NCBI GenBank assembly: GCA_005502805.1
Contig: SCMY01000002.1
Location: 186,001-250,000 of the forward strand
DNA length: 64,000 nucleotides
Direction: 5' to 3'
DNA from: Rhizobiales bacterium 2SD
Lineage (GTDB): Bacteria; Pseudomonadota; Alphaproteobacteria; Rhizobiales; Beijerinckiaceae
Shown: positions 45,474 to 54,690 of the stretch, in pieces
How the letters are laid out: every line of letters starts with the position of its first letter
Numbering within the stretch: the first letter of the stretch is position 1
Program-made: the position numbers and the translations under genes
The notes under the pieces: generated by a model
What the model saw: only the letters and a program-made list of their open reading frames with translations
What the model was told of the DNA's origin: nothing
Database searches by the model: none

Positions 45474-46385
45474 TCAGCGGCTCTCCGCGTCGAGCCGCGC
45501 ATACTCTGCCGCTAGGAAATCGAGCAGCGCCCTGACCGAAGGCAGCAAGCCCCGCCTCGAAGGAAACACGGCATGGATGATGCCGGCCCGCGGCACCCAG
45601 TCCGGCAGGACATGCACCAGCGATCCCGCCTTGATGTCCTGGGTCACCACCATTGTCGGCATCTGCACCACGCCGACGCCCTGCAGCGCGGCATGACGCA
45701 GCGCAACCATGTCTTCGGTGACGAAGCGCGGCTGATGGCGGATGCTGGCTTCGGCGCCATTCGGCCCCTGTAGCCGCCATTCATGGCTCGGCTGCGTCCC
45801 GCCCCATGACAGGCTCGGCAGCGTCCCGACATCGGCCGGGACCGGGGCTCGTCCGAGCCCGGCCAGCAATTGCGGGGCGGCGACCAGGCATTGCCGGCTT
45901 TCGGCCAGCACCTTCATCACGAGCTCGCTTTCCTCCAAGGGCGGGAAGCGCACCCTGATCGCGATGTCGAAGCCCTCGCGGATCACGTCGACCCGCCGGT
46001 TGGTGCTTTCCAGCTGCACCTCGACCTTCGGGCAGGCGGCGAGGAAGCGGGCGATCATCGCCCCGACCTGGAAATAGAGCACCGCCGAGGGACAGGCGAC
46101 GCGCACCACGCCCTGCGGCGCGGCCCGGACCCGGTCGATCGCCTCCTGCGCCGCCTCGGCCTCGACCAGCATCGCGACGCAATGCTGATAGTATTCGCGG
46201 CCGATCTCGGTGACCGCAAAGCGCCGCGTCGAGCGCTGCACCAGCCTGACCCCGAGCCGCTCTTCCAGCAAAGCGAGGCGCCGGCTCAGGCGCGAGCGTG
46301 GCATGCCCAGGGCACGGGCGGCTGCGGCGAAGCCCTGATGCTCGACCACCTGGGCGAAGAAATAGAGGTCGTTCAGGTCCTGCAT
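45474..46385 (-). CDS. LysR-family transcriptional regulator
   Basis: 303-residue LysR protein of the AaeR/DsdC-like subgroup: MQDLNDLYFFAQVVEHQGF, then SRLSRRLALLEERLGVRL in the HTH. It is divergent from the pirin gene, with a perfect 18-bp inverted repeat 12 bp in front of its own start. It probably regulates the pirin/YcaC/YcaC/WrbA genes in response to an electrophile or aromatic compound, as many relatives do. Confidence 0.92.
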   Translation of the reverse strand: MQDLNDLYFFAQVVEHQGFAAAARALGMPRSRLSRRLALLEERLGVRLVQRSTRRFAVTEIGREYYQHCVAMLVEAEAAQEAIDRVRAAPQGVVRVACPSAVLYFQVGAMIARFLAACPKVEVQLESTNRRVDVIREGFDIAIRVRFPPLEESELVMKVLAESRQCLVAAPQLLAGLGRAPVPADVGTLPSLSWGGTQPSHEWRLQGPNGAEASIRHQPRFVTEDMVALRHAALQGVGVVQMPTMVVTQDIKAGSLVHVLPDWVPRAGIIHAVFPSRRGLLPSVRALLDFLAAEYARLDAESR

Positions 46386-46396
46386 CGCGTCACCAT

Positions 46397-46414
46397 TGTC
46401 CTATCAGTAGGACA
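46397..46414. promoter_or_regulatory. LysR operator between lysR and pirin
   Basis: A perfect 7-4-7 inverted repeat, TGTCCTA-TCAG-TAGGACA, lies 12 bp upstream of the LysR start. The arm TGTCCTA recurs upstream of wrbA at 48850-48856. Confidence 0.7.
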
Positions 46415-46510
46415 GAGTGACAGGATTATGCCGGCTACTGCAGCTTCTGTCCCGCTCATAATCTCCTTGGCAACACGGCGCCGCATCGGCGCCTCCCAGG
46501 AGACCAAGCC

Positions 46511-47377
46511 ATGCGACAGGTTCGCGGCATCTACAGCAGCCCCGCCGCCCATTGGGTCGGCGACGGCTTTCCCGTCCGCTCGATGTTCTCGCACGCCGCC
46601 CAGGGCGAGCACGTCAGCCCCTTCCTGCTGCTCGACCATGCCGGCCCTGCCGAGTTCGCCCCAGCACAGAAGCCGCGTGGCGTCGGCGTCCATCCGCATC
46701 GCGGCTTCGAGACCGTCACCATCGTCTATCAGGGCGAGGTCGAGCACCGCGATTCCACCGGCCAGGGCGGCCTGATCGGCCCGGGTGACGTGCAGTGGAT
46801 GACCGCCGCCTCCGGCATCCTGCACGAGGAATTCCACTCGCAGGCCTTCACCCGCTCGGGCGGCACGCTCGACATGGTCCAGCTCTGGGTCAATCTGCCG
46901 GCAAAGGATAAGGGCGCCGCCCCCGGCTACCAGACGCTGCTCGACAAGGACATTCCGGCGGTCGCTCTGCCCGATGGCGCCGGCACGCTGCGCGTCATCG
47001 CCGGAACCTATCAGGGTCATGCCGGTCCGGCCCGGACCTTCACCCCGATCGACATCTGGGACATCAGCCTGAAGCGCGACGGGCAGGTTTCGCTCGCCTT
47101 GCCGGAGGGCCGTACCCTCGGCCTCGTCGTCCTGCGCGGCAATGTCCTGATCAACGGCGCCGACAAGGCCCGCGAAGCCCAGTTCGTGCTGTTCGACCGC
47201 AGCGGCGGCGAGATCGCGATCGAGGCCGAGACCGACGCCAGCGTGCTCGTCCTCAGCGGCGAGCCGATCGATGAGCCGGTCGCGATGCACGGCCCCTTCG
47301 TCATGAACACCAACGCCGAGATCCGCCAGGCCATGGCCGATTTCCAGAGCGGCCGCTTCGGCAAGATCCCGGCCTGA
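46511..47377 (+). CDS. pirin-family protein
   Basis: 288-residue double-cupin pirin. The metal site is in VHPHRGFETVTIVYQGEVEH (two His plus a later His/Glu), and GDVQWMTAASGILHEEFH is the family signature. Bacterial pirins include quercetinases and redox regulators. First gene of a cluster with two YcaC-like hydrolases and wrbA; divergent from its likely LysR regulator. Confidence 0.92.
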   Translation: MRQVRGIYSSPAAHWVGDGFPVRSMFSHAAQGEHVSPFLLLDHAGPAEFAPAQKPRGVGVHPHRGFETVTIVYQGEVEHRDSTGQGGLIGPGDVQWMTAASGILHEEFHSQAFTRSGGTLDMVQLWVNLPAKDKGAAPGYQTLLDKDIPAVALPDGAGTLRVIAGTYQGHAGPARTFTPIDIWDISLKRDGQVSLALPEGRTLGLVVLRGNVLINGADKAREAQFVLFDRSGGEIAIEAETDASVLVLSGEPIDEPVAMHGPFVMNTNAEIRQAMADFQSGRFGKIPA

Positions 47378-47440
47378 AAGCCGGCAACAGGCGCCGTCCG
47401 CCGCCGCGATGCCGGACATTCCCCTCGAAGGAGAAAGACC

Positions 47441-48070
47441 ATGACCAAGCCCTATACCCGTCTCGACAAGGACAAGGCCGCCGTCCTGCTGGTCGACCAT
47501 CAGGCCGGCCTGCTCTCGCTGGTCCGCGACATCGATCCGGACAAGTTCAAGAACAACGTGCTGGCGCTGGCCGACCTCGCCAAATATTTCAAGCTGCCGA
47601 CGATCCTGACGACCAGCTTCGAAGACGGCCCGAACGGCCCGCTCGTCCCCGAGCTGAAGCAGACCTTCCCGGATGCGCCGTTCATCCCGCGCCCCGGCCA
47701 GATCAACGCCTGGGACAATGAGGACTTCGTCAAGGCGGTCAAGGCGACGGGCCGCAAGCAGCTCGTCATCGCCGGCGTCGTCACCGAGGTCTGCGTCGCC
47801 TTCCCGGCGCTCGCCGCGATCGAGGCCGGCTTCGACGTCTTCGTCGTCACCGACGCCTCGGGCACTTTCAACGAGATCACCCGCAACGCGGCCTGGCAGC
47901 GCATGTCCGATGCCGGCGCCCAGCTGATGACCTGGTTCGGCGTCGCCTGCGAACTGCACCGCGACTGGCGCAACGATGTCGAGGGATTGGGCGCGCTCTT
48001 CTCGAACCACATCCCCGACTACCGCAACCTCATCACCAGCTACACCACCGTCTCGGCGAAGAAGGCCTGA
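47441..48070 (+). CDS. isochorismatase-family hydrolase (YcaC-like), copy 1
   Basis: 209-residue cysteine hydrolase. The triad is Asp in [10 protein letters not shown], Lys in the [10 protein letters not shown] region and Cys in [10 protein letters not shown]. Length and [10 protein letters not shown] match YcaC-type enzymes of unknown substrate. It is preceded by AAGGAG. It shares the overall fold and order with the next gene, a probable tandem duplication. Confidence 0.9.
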   Translation: MTKPYTRLDKDKAAVLLVDHQAGLLSLVRDIDPDKFKNNVLALADLAKYFKLPTILTTSFEDGPNGPLVPELKQTFPDAPFIPRPGQINAWDNEDFVKAVKATGRKQLVIAGVVTEVCVAFPALAAIEAGFDVFVVTDASGTFNEITRNAAWQRMSDAGAQLMTWFGVACELHRDWRNDVEGLGALFSNHIPDYRNLITSYTTVSAKKA

Positions 48071-48143
48071 GCTTCGGCGGAGCGCGGTGCGAACAGCGCC
48101 CGCGCTCCGCCCTCCCCTTCACGCAAACACAGGGAAACCTGCC

Positions 48144-48824
48144 ATGACGCCCCCCGCCAACTTCAACGGCCAGCGCCCGGTCATCGACCCCAACGACGCG
48201 GTCATGCTGCTGATCGACCATCAGAGCGGCCTGTTCCAGACCGTCGCCGACATGCCGATGCCGGTGCTGCGCAACCATGCCGCCGCGCTCGCCAGGATGG
48301 CGACGCTGAGCAAGCTGCCGGTGATCACCACCGCCTCGGTGCCGCAGGGCCCGAACGGTCCGCTGATCCCGGAGATTCATGAGAACGCGCCGCACGCCCA
48401 GTACGTCGCCCGCAAGGGCGAGATCAACGCCTGGGACAATCCCGACTTCGTCGCGGCGGTGAAGGCGACAGGGCGCAAGACCTTGATCATCGCCGGCACC
48501 ATCACCTCGGTCTGCATGGCTTTCCCGGCGATCGCGGCGGTGCAGGACGGCTACAAGGTCTTCGCCGTGGTCGATGCGTCGGGCACCTATTCGAAGATGG
48601 CCCAGGAGATCACGCTTGCCCGCGTCGTCCAGGCCGGCGTCGTGCCGATGGACACTGCCGCCGTCGCCTCCGAGCTGCAGAAGACCTGGCACCGCGACGA
48701 CGCGCAGGAATGGGCTGAGGTCTATACTAGGATCTTCCCGCCCTATCAGCTCCTGATCGAGAGCTATCTGAAGGCCCAGCAGGTCCAGAAGGACCAGGAG
48801 CAGCTCGACTCCCAGCGCGGCTGA
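48144..48824 (+). CDS. isochorismatase-family hydrolase (YcaC-like), copy 2
   Basis: 226-residue cysteine hydrolase with Asp in [16 protein letters not shown], Lys in [10 protein letters not shown] and Cys in [10 protein letters not shown]. It shares INAWDN and the DFV(K/A)AVKATGRK stretch with the preceding protein, so the pair arose by duplication, then diverged. It has a Gln-rich C-terminal tail ([10 protein letters not shown]). Confidence 0.9.
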   Translation: MTPPANFNGQRPVIDPNDAVMLLIDHQSGLFQTVADMPMPVLRNHAAALARMATLSKLPVITTASVPQGPNGPLIPEIHENAPHAQYVARKGEINAWDNPDFVAAVKATGRKTLIIAGTITSVCMAFPAIAAVQDGYKVFAVVDASGTYSKMAQEITLARVVQAGVVPMDTAAVASELQKTWHRDDAQEWAEVYTRIFPPYQLLIESYLKAQQVQKDQEQLDSQRG

Positions 48825-48842
48825 CCTGTCACGCTCGTGACT

Positions 48843-48856
48843 GGACAACTGTCCTA
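48843..48856. promoter_or_regulatory. possible operator upstream of wrbA
   Basis: The inverted repeat GGACA-AC-TGTCC (48843-48854) continues as TGTCCTA, the same arm as in the operator at 46397-46414. It lies about 70 bp before wrbA, suggesting control by the same LysR protein. Confidence 0.4.
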
Positions 48857-48924
48857 GCAGGCTCAACCTGAGCCGCCGGAGCTTCCTCGTTCCGGCGGCC
48901 TCCCGTGACAAGAGGATGATTGCG

Positions 48925-49524
48925 ATGACGAAGGTTCTGGTTCTCTACTATTCCAGCTACGGCCATATCGAGACGATGGCGCAGGCGGTCGCCGAAGGCG
49001 TGCGCGAGGCTGGCGCCGAAGCGGTGATCAAGCGCGTGCCCGAGCTCGTCCCCGAGGAGGTCGCCCGCAAATCCGGCTTCAAGCTCGACCAGGCCGCGCC
49101 GATCGCGACCGTCGACGAGTTGCCGAACTATGACGCGATCATCCTTGGCGTCCCCACCCGCTTCGGCAACATGCCGGCGCAGATGAAGAACTTCCTCGAC
49201 CAGACCGGCGGCCTCTGGTTCCAGGGCAAGCTGATCGGCAAGGTCGGCAGCGTCTTCACCTCGACCGCGACCCAGCATGGCGGCCAGGAAAGCACGATCC
49301 TCTCGACCCAGATCGTGCTGCTGCATCAGGGCATGGTCATCGTCGGCTTGCCCTACAGCTTCCAGGGCCAGATGTCGCTGAGCGAGATCACCGGCGGCTC
49401 GCCCTATGGCGCCAGCACCATCGCCGCCGGCGACGGCTCGCGCCAGCCATCCGAGAACGAGCTCGCCGGCGCCCGCTTCCAGGGCAAGCACGTCGCCGGG
49501 ATAGCCGCCAAGCTAGCCAGCTGA
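48925..49524 (+). CDS. wrbA: NAD(P)H:quinone oxidoreductase WrbA
   Basis: 199-residue flavodoxin-like WrbA, which reduces quinones by two electrons and so limits redox cycling. It has the FMN-phosphate loop [35 protein letters not shown], and [14 protein letters not shown]. Start ATG 48925 has AGAGG at 9-bp spacing; the ATG at 48916 overlaps that spacing region. Confidence 0.96.
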   Translation: MTKVLVLYYSSYGHIETMAQAVAEGVREAGAEAVIKRVPELVPEEVARKSGFKLDQAAPIATVDELPNYDAIILGVPTRFGNMPAQMKNFLDQTGGLWFQGKLIGKVGSVFTSTATQHGGQESTILSTQIVLLHQGMVIVGLPYSFQGQMSLSEITGGSPYGASTIAAGDGSRQPSENELAGARFQGKHVAGIAAKLAS

Positions 49525-49576
49525 GGGCGCGGACGCGCCCCTACCAAATCCGCGGCCCGGCATTCAGCCCGGGCCG
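49525..49576 (+). terminator. hairpins after wrbA
   Basis: GGGCGCG-GA-CGCGCCC (49525-49540) begins right after the stop codon, and CGGCCCGG-N8-CCGGGCCG (49553-49576) follows. There is no U-run, so termination strength is uncertain. Confidence 0.4.
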
Positions 49577-49660
49577 CCTTGCCTTGCGCTGCCCTGCTGA
49601 CGAGACTGCCGGCGTGCCGGCAGCCGAAGCGGCGGCCGCGCAGCAGAAGAGGACCGTCTG

Positions 49661-49939
49661 ATGGATACCGGCGTCGTCGACCACCCCGACCAGAACCGCT
49701 TCGAACTCGCGATCGGCGACGAGCTCGCCCTCGCCTATTACAAGCTCGACGGCGACCGCGTCGTGCTGACCCATACCGAGGTGCCGCAGGCGCTGTCCGG
49801 CCAGGGCGTGGGCTCGCGCCTGGCCAAGGGCGTCTTCGAGCAGATCCGTGCCTCGGGCCGCAAGGTCGTGCCGCGCTGCTCCTTCATGGCCGGCTGGGTC
49901 AGCCGGCATCCGGAGTATGACGACATCGTCGTAGGCTGA
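49661..49939 (+). CDS. small GNAT-like N-acetyltransferase (YjdJ type)
   Basis: 92-residue member of the short GCN5-related N-acetyltransferase family. The acetyl-CoA pyrophosphate loop reads LSGQGVGSRLAKGVFE, and the C-terminal half has PRCSFMAGWVSRHPEYDD. Substrate unknown. It follows wrbA after about 135 bp with hairpins between them. Confidence 0.85.
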   Translation: MDTGVVDHPDQNRFELAIGDELALAYYKLDGDRVVLTHTEVPQALSGQGVGSRLAKGVFEQIRASGRKVVPRCSFMAGWVSRHPEYDDIVVG

Positions 49940-49953
49940 CCGGAAGCCGCCGC

Positions 49954-51909
49954 CTATTTAGCCGGGTCGGGTTGCGGCGCGGAGGCTTCCGCAACGGGCC
50001 CAACATCCTTCGCCGGCCGCGGCCGGTCGCGCTGCGGCCATTGCAGCGCGACCATGGCTGCTGCGAGCCCCAGCCCGATGAGGTCCGTCAGCCAGTCCGG
50101 CTTGACCAGGCAGAAGGCCGTCGCGACCAGGATCACCCGCTCCCACATGGCGCAGCGCCGCAGCAGATAGCCATGCAGCCCGGCCGCCAGCAACCCGATG
50201 CCGACGCAGGAGGCGATGAAGCGCCAGATGATCGTCGGCCAATCGCCGATCATCAGCAGCGCCGGCTCGTAAACGAACATGAACGGCACGATGAAACCGG
50301 CCGCGCCGATCTTCACCGCCGCCCAGCCGCTGGTCCAGAGATCCGCCTTCGCCAGCCCGGCCGCGGCATAGACCGCGAGCGCGACCGGCGGCGTGATCGC
50401 CGAGAGGATGGCGAAATAGAAGGCGAACATGTGCGCCGCCGGCATCATCACGCCGAGCTTGATCAGCGCCGGCACCAAGAGCGAGGTCATCACGATATAG
50501 GCCGGGGTGGTCGGCATGCCCATGCCGAGCACGATGCCGGCGATGCCGGTCAGCAGCAGCGCCAGCAGCAGATAGTTCTGCGACAGGCCGATCACGGCTT
50601 GCGTGAAGACGATGCCGGCCCCGGTCAGCGCGACGACACCGATGACGATGCCGGCGCAGGCGCAGGCGAGCGCGACCGCGAGTGCATTGCGGGCACCGTC
50701 GATCATCGCGTCGATGATGATCGGGATGCGGACATTGCCGCGCGTCGAGGCCCGCAGCGCCGCGACAGGGAAGCAGAGCAGCGTTCCGGCCAACGCGGCA
50801 AGCGGCGCGCTGTAGCCGGAATAGAGCACGGCGAGGATGGTCAGCACCGGCAGGAAGAGATGGCCTCGCTCGCGCAGGGTCGTGCCGAGTTTCGGCAGTT
50901 CGCTGCGCGGCACGCCCATGATGCCGTGGCGCTTGGCCTCGAAATGCACGGCGGCGAAGCAGGCGACATAGTAGAGGATGGCCGGGATCAGCGCCCAGAT
51001 CACCACCTGGCCATAGGAGACCGAGAGGAACTCGGCCATGACGAAGGCGGCCGCCCCCATGATCGGCGGCATGATCTGGCCGCCGGTCGAAGCCACCGCC
51101 TCGACGCCGGCGGCGAAATGCGCCTTGAAGCCGGTCCGCTTCATCAGCGGGATCGAGATCGGCCCATCGACCATGACATTGGCGACGGCGCTGCCGGAGA
51201 TCGTGCCGAACAGGCTCGACGACACCACCGAGACCTTGCCCGGCCCGCCGGCCGTATGCCCGGTCAGCGACAGGGCGAAATCCATGAAGAGCTGGCCGGT
51301 GCCGGTCCGCTCCATGAAGGAGCCGAACAGCACGAAGATCATGACATAGGCGGCGGAGACGCCGAGCGGCGCGCCGAAGATGCCTTCCGTGGTCATGAAG
51401 AGCTGGTCGAGCAGCCGCATCGGCTCGACCTTCGCGACGAAAAGGCCATAGGCGAGGAAGACGATCGCGGTCAGCGGCAGCGCCCAACCGATCAGCCGCC
51501 GCGTCGCCTCGAGCAGCAGGACGATGAGGATGACCGCCATCGCCATGTCGACCGGCGTCATGTCGTCGACATAGTAGATGCGGTTGACGATGTAGTCGTA
51601 GTTCCAGAACAGATAGGTGATCGGCGCCACCGCCAGCGCGAGCAGCGCGTAGTCGAGCAGCGAGGGCGCCGCATCGCTCCCGGCCCGGCGATAGATCAGG
51701 AAGGTCAGCGTCAGCGCAAAGAGCAGATGCGTGCCGCGGAAGATGATCGCTTCCGGCGTGCCCTGTCCGCCCAGGACCGGCGGCAGGATCACCCACATAT
51801 GGTAGAGCGCCATCGCGACCGCGATCGCGGCCGTGACGAGCCGGACAATGCCGGCGTGGCTGAAGTCGAACCGGAATTCCGGCTTGGGAACGCTGATGTC
51901 CACTGGCAT
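49954..51909 (-). CDS. TRAP transporter fused permease (DctQ-DctM fusion, TAXI type)
   Basis: 651-residue permease of the fused 4TM-12TM TRAP class. About 15-18 hydrophobic segments, with GVSAAYVMIFVLFGSF, SGSAVANVMVDGPISIPLMK and GMGMPTTPAYIVM typical of the family. It works with the TAXI binding protein encoded 133 bp upstream. Start ATG 51909; an in-frame codon at 51945 would add 12 residues. Substrate unknown. Confidence 0.94.
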   Translation of the reverse strand: MPVDISVPKPEFRFDFSHAGIVRLVTAAIAVAMALYHMWVILPPVLGGQGTPEAIIFRGTHLLFALTLTFLIYRRAGSDAAPSLLDYALLALAVAPITYLFWNYDYIVNRIYYVDDMTPVDMAMAVILIVLLLEATRRLIGWALPLTAIVFLAYGLFVAKVEPMRLLDQLFMTTEGIFGAPLGVSAAYVMIFVLFGSFMERTGTGQLFMDFALSLTGHTAGGPGKVSVVSSSLFGTISGSAVANVMVDGPISIPLMKRTGFKAHFAAGVEAVASTGGQIMPPIMGAAAFVMAEFLSVSYGQVVIWALIPAILYYVACFAAVHFEAKRHGIMGVPRSELPKLGTTLRERGHLFLPVLTILAVLYSGYSAPLAALAGTLLCFPVAALRASTRGNVRIPIIIDAMIDGARNALAVALACACAGIVIGVVALTGAGIVFTQAVIGLSQNYLLLALLLTGIAGIVLGMGMPTTPAYIVMTSLLVPALIKLGVMMPAAHMFAFYFAILSAITPPVALAVYAAAGLAKADLWTSGWAAVKIGAAGFIVPFMFVYEPALLMIGDWPTIIWRFIASCVGIGLLAAGLHGYLLRRCAMWERVILVATAFCLVKPDWLTDLIGLGLAAAMVALQWPQRDRPRPAKDVGPVAEASAPQPDPAK

Positions 51910-52042
51910 GTCCCGGCTCTGGAACCGATACCGGCTGGCGCGCACGCGCCGTGCAGGCCGGTCGGAAGCTTCTGGAGAGCGCGCGCCGGAAAGGCCCGGC
52001 GCGCCGGGTTAGCGATCGGTTCTCAAAGGAGCCGCCGGCCGC

Positions 52043-52990
52043 TCACTTGGCCGCGACGGTGATGCCCTTTTCCTTGTAGAACCGCACCGCGCCGGGATGG
52101 AACGGCACGCCGACGTCCTCCGCCATGATCTGCGGCGTCAGGCCGGCCATCGTCTTGCTGGTCGCCGCCAGCGCCGGGACATTGTCGGCGATCGCCTTGG
52201 TCATCGCGTAGACCTGATCGGCCGGCAGCTTGCAGGAGGCGACGATGTGGGTGGCGTAGCCGATCACCTTCACATCCTCACCCTGCTTGGGATAGGTGCC
52301 CTTCGGCACCGTCACCAGCGTGTAGCCGGGATTGAGCTTGCGCATGCCGTCGAGATCGGCCGATAGGTCGAGCAGCTTGATGTCGCGCGCCGAGGCGAGG
52401 TCCATCACCGCGCCGGAGGGGATCGCCGTGCCGAGCGTGAAGGCCTGGGCATGGCCGTCCTTCACCTGCTCGACCGAGTCCGTATAGGAGACGAACGAGA
52501 CCTTGACGTCGCTGTAGCTCATGCCGTGCACCTTCAGGAGCTGGCCGGTGATGAGCTCGCCGGTATTGCCGCGCGGCTGGGTGGTGATCGCCTTGCCCTT
52601 CAGGTCCTTGACCGTCTTGATCCCGGAATCGGCCGGCACCAGCATCTGGAAATACTGCGGGTAGAGCGAGGCGATATTGCAGATGTTCTCGTGCTTCTTC
52701 GGGAACGGCGCATTGCCGGCCAGCCCGTCGACCGTCGAGATCGAGTTGCCGAAGCCGACCTCGGCCTTGCCGTCCTCGATCGCGCGCACATTGGCGATGC
52801 CGGCGCCGGGCAGCGACTGCACGGCAAGGCCGGGAACAGCCTTCTCCCACATGTCCTTGAGCTGCCCGCCCAGCGGCACCCAGACGCCGCCCTGCGGCCC
52901 TGTCATCAGACGCATCTCGGCAGCGGCGGCGGGCGCGCAAAGCGCCGTCGCGGCGGCGAGACACAAAGCTGCGCTGCTCAGTCTCGTCAT
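52043..52990 (-). CDS. TAXI-family TRAP solute-binding protein
   Basis: 315-residue TAXI (TRAP-associated extracytoplasmic immunogenic) binding protein. Residues 1-23 are a signal peptide ending APAAAAE. The core has MTGPQGGVWVPLGGQLKDMWE, AEVGFGNSISTVDGLAG and KGKAITTQPRGNTGELI. It delivers an unknown ligand, possibly glutamate-like, to the fused permease. Confidence 0.94.
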   Translation of the reverse strand: MTRLSSAALCLAAATALCAPAAAAEMRLMTGPQGGVWVPLGGQLKDMWEKAVPGLAVQSLPGAGIANVRAIEDGKAEVGFGNSISTVDGLAGNAPFPKKHENICNIASLYPQYFQMLVPADSGIKTVKDLKGKAITTQPRGNTGELITGQLLKVHGMSYSDVKVSFVSYTDSVEQVKDGHAQAFTLGTAIPSGAVMDLASARDIKLLDLSADLDGMRKLNPGYTLVTVPKGTYPKQGEDVKVIGYATHIVASCKLPADQVYAMTKAIADNVPALAATSKTMAGLTPQIMAEDVGVPFHPGAVRFYKEKGITVAAK

Positions 52991-53200
52991 CGGTTTTCCT
53001 CCCTTTTGAAACGATTGAACCTCGCCGCCTCTTATGGACGGTCGGGCAAACACCGGCAGAACCGGCGCGACAATCATCGCGTCAAAGCTAGCGATTGAGG
53101 GCGGGCTGGCAAGTCTGGAATATACCTCCGGCCACAGGCACTCTCGCCGGGTCACGCTCTATGATGCCCCTGAGGGAAGTTAGATCGAGCGGAACAATCA

Positions 53201-53440
53201 ATGCTGCTGCCCGACCTTCGCAAAATTGTTTCGAAAGCCCGCAACCCAAGAAGCCTTTCGATCTTGGAAACCAGTGAAAACTATAATTGGGAAGACAAGA
53301 TATGCCTGACCCGAGAAAGTGAATTCTGGGAGGTCTTTTATTACGAAAGGGGGCGCAAAATACATCTAAGAAGCTTTTGGAGTGAAAGCGAATCTATCTC
53401 TTATTTTCTCGAACTTGGCAAGAGAGCCGGGTGTATCTGA
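53201..53440 (+). CDS. AT-rich orphan hypothetical protein
   Basis: 79-residue protein (MLLPDLRKIVSKARNP onward; ends GKRAGCI). It is rich in Glu, Ser, Phe and Tyr and has a much higher A+T content and different codon use than any neighbour. WEVFYYERGRKIHLRSFWSE resembles a beta-strand pair of small immunity-type proteins, but no family is recognised. It lies beside the 3' side of the tRNA-CAT gene, a common integration site. Translation is likely; function unknown. Confidence 0.55.
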   Translation: MLLPDLRKIVSKARNPRSLSILETSENYNWEDKICLTRESEFWEVFYYERGRKIHLRSFWSESESISYFLELGKRAGCI

Positions 53441-53512
53441 CAAGTCATCACGGCGAGCCCCCAGGCCCGCAAACTTGCTGGCTATCTGGCCCCCGGCCTG
53501 CAAAGCGAGGGC

Positions 53513-53588
53513 TGGTGGGCCGGGCCGGACTCGAACCGGCACCGGCGCTGTTATGAGCAGCGAGCTCTAACCATTGAGCTACCGGCCC
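53513..53588 (-). tRNA. tRNA with CAT anticodon (Met elongator or Ile2)
   Basis: 76-nt cloverleaf with encoded CCA. Acceptor stem GGGCCGG/CCGGCCC, D-arm AGCTCAATGGTTAGAGCT, anticodon stem CGCTG/CAGCG with loop CTCATAA (anticodon CAT), and T-arm GCCGGTTCGAGTCCGGC. Whether it is elongator Met or lysidine-modified Ile2 cannot be decided by eye; the short D-loop resembles Ile2. Not an initiator, since the G-C rich initiator features (C1-A72 mismatch) are absent. Confidence 0.95.
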
Positions 53589-53628
53589 GCGGCAGGCCTA
53601 GCATCCGGCGGGCGCAGCGGCAACGGCC

Positions 53629-54621
53629 TCACGCTCCGCCGATGAGGATGCCCGCCGCCAGCACCAGCGCGCCGCCGAGCACGACCTGGAAGGTGGCGCG
53701 GGCGAAGGGCGTCTCCATATAGCGGTTCTGGATCCAGACAATCGCCCAGAGCTCGATGAAGACCACCACCAGCGCGATCGCCGTCGCCGTCCAGAAGGAC
53801 GGGATCAGATAGGGCAAGGCATGGCCGAGGCCGCCGAGCGCGGTCATCACCCCGGAGGCCAGCCCGCGCTTCAGCGGCGAGCCGCGGCCGGAAAGCTTGC
53901 CGTCGTCATGCGCCGCCTCGGTGAAGCCCATCGAGATGCCGGCGCCGACCGAGGCGGAAAGCCCGACCAGGAAGGTCGTCCACGGATTCTGCGTCGCGAA
54001 GGCGGTGGCGAAGATCGGCGCCAGCGTCGAAACCGAGCCGTCCATCAGCCCGGCGAGGCCCGGCTGCACCCAGGTCAGCAGGAACTGCCGGTGCGCGGCG
54101 GCGTCTTCCGTCGAGCCGGCCTCGCCCGCAAGATGGTCTTCCGCGAGTTCCTCCGCCTTGCTCTCGTGGCCGGCCTCGGCCCGCGCGAGGTCGCCAAGCA
54201 GGCCGCGCGTCTGCGCATCCGTGCTGCGGCCGGCGGCGGCGACATAGAAATCGCGCGCCTGGCGCTCCATCGCCGCCGCCTCCTCGCGGATGCGCTCGAG
54301 CCCGAGCCTCTCGACCAGCCAGACCGGCCGACGCTGGTAGAAATCGGCGACATGCTCGCGCCGGATCGGCACCACCACTGCGCCGAAGCGCCGCTGATAG
54401 TCCTCTAGCAGGCGACGGCGATGCCCGTCCTCCTCCGCAGCCATGCCGTCGAACACCGCCGCCGAGGCCGGATAATCCTTGCGCAGCTTTTCGGCATAGA
54501 CGGCGTAGATGCGGCCATCCTCCTCTTCCGAGGCGATCGCCAGCGCCAGGATCTCGCGCTCGCTCAGGCTGTCGAAGCGGCGCCGGCCACTCAAGCCGGC
54601 GGGCAGGAACCGGGATAGCAT
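53629..54621 (-). CDS. mbfA: membrane-bound ferritin MbfA (ferritin-like + VIT1/CCC1 domain)
   Basis: 330-residue two-domain protein. An N-terminal ferritin-like four-helix domain (about residues 15-165) has Glu/His iron ligands in ASEEEDGRIY, AAEEDGHRRR and RAEAGHESKAEEL. The C-terminal VIT1/CCC1 domain has about five transmembrane helices and the GLMDGSVSTLAPIFATAFA motif. In Bradyrhizobium and Agrobacterium, MbfA exports iron and protects against peroxide. An Irr-type ICE box lies 11 bp upstream of the start, so transcription should fall when iron is scarce. Confidence 0.93.
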   Translation of the reverse strand: MLSRFLPAGLSGRRRFDSLSEREILALAIASEEEDGRIYAVYAEKLRKDYPASAAVFDGMAAEEDGHRRRLLEDYQRRFGAVVVPIRREHVADFYQRRPVWLVERLGLERIREEAAAMERQARDFYVAAAGRSTDAQTRGLLGDLARAEAGHESKAEELAEDHLAGEAGSTEDAAAHRQFLLTWVQPGLAGLMDGSVSTLAPIFATAFATQNPWTTFLVGLSASVGAGISMGFTEAAHDDGKLSGRGSPLKRGLASGVMTALGGLGHALPYLIPSFWTATAIALVVVFIELWAIVWIQNRYMETPFARATFQVVLGGALVLAAGILIGGA

Positions 54622-54631
54622 CGTAGTCTCC

Positions 54632-54648
54632 TTTAGAATGATTCTAAA
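54632..54648. promoter_or_regulatory. iron control element (Irr-binding ICE box)
   Basis: TTTAGAA-TGA-TTCTAAA is a perfect 7-3-7 palindrome matching the ICE motif bound by Irr in Rhizobiales. It is centred 19 bp upstream of the mbfA start codon, as in other mbfA promoters. Confidence 0.9.
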
Positions 54649-54690
54649 ATAGAGACCGCACTGTGCCTCCGCAAGTCGCGCCAAACGCAA

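Noticed and set aside
49972..52062. About 700-codon plus-strand frame opposite the fused TRAP permease
   Set aside because: Extremely charged Arg/His/Asp-rich sequence, typical of the antisense of a hydrophobic membrane protein.
52991..53200. Small plus-strand frame of 60 codons around 53095-53277
   Set aside because: Overlaps the better-supported AT-rich gene in another frame and has no ribosome site.
53441..53512. Possible attachment-site repeat of the tRNA 3' end
   Set aside because: No direct repeat of the tRNA 3' segment was found in the region examined by eye.
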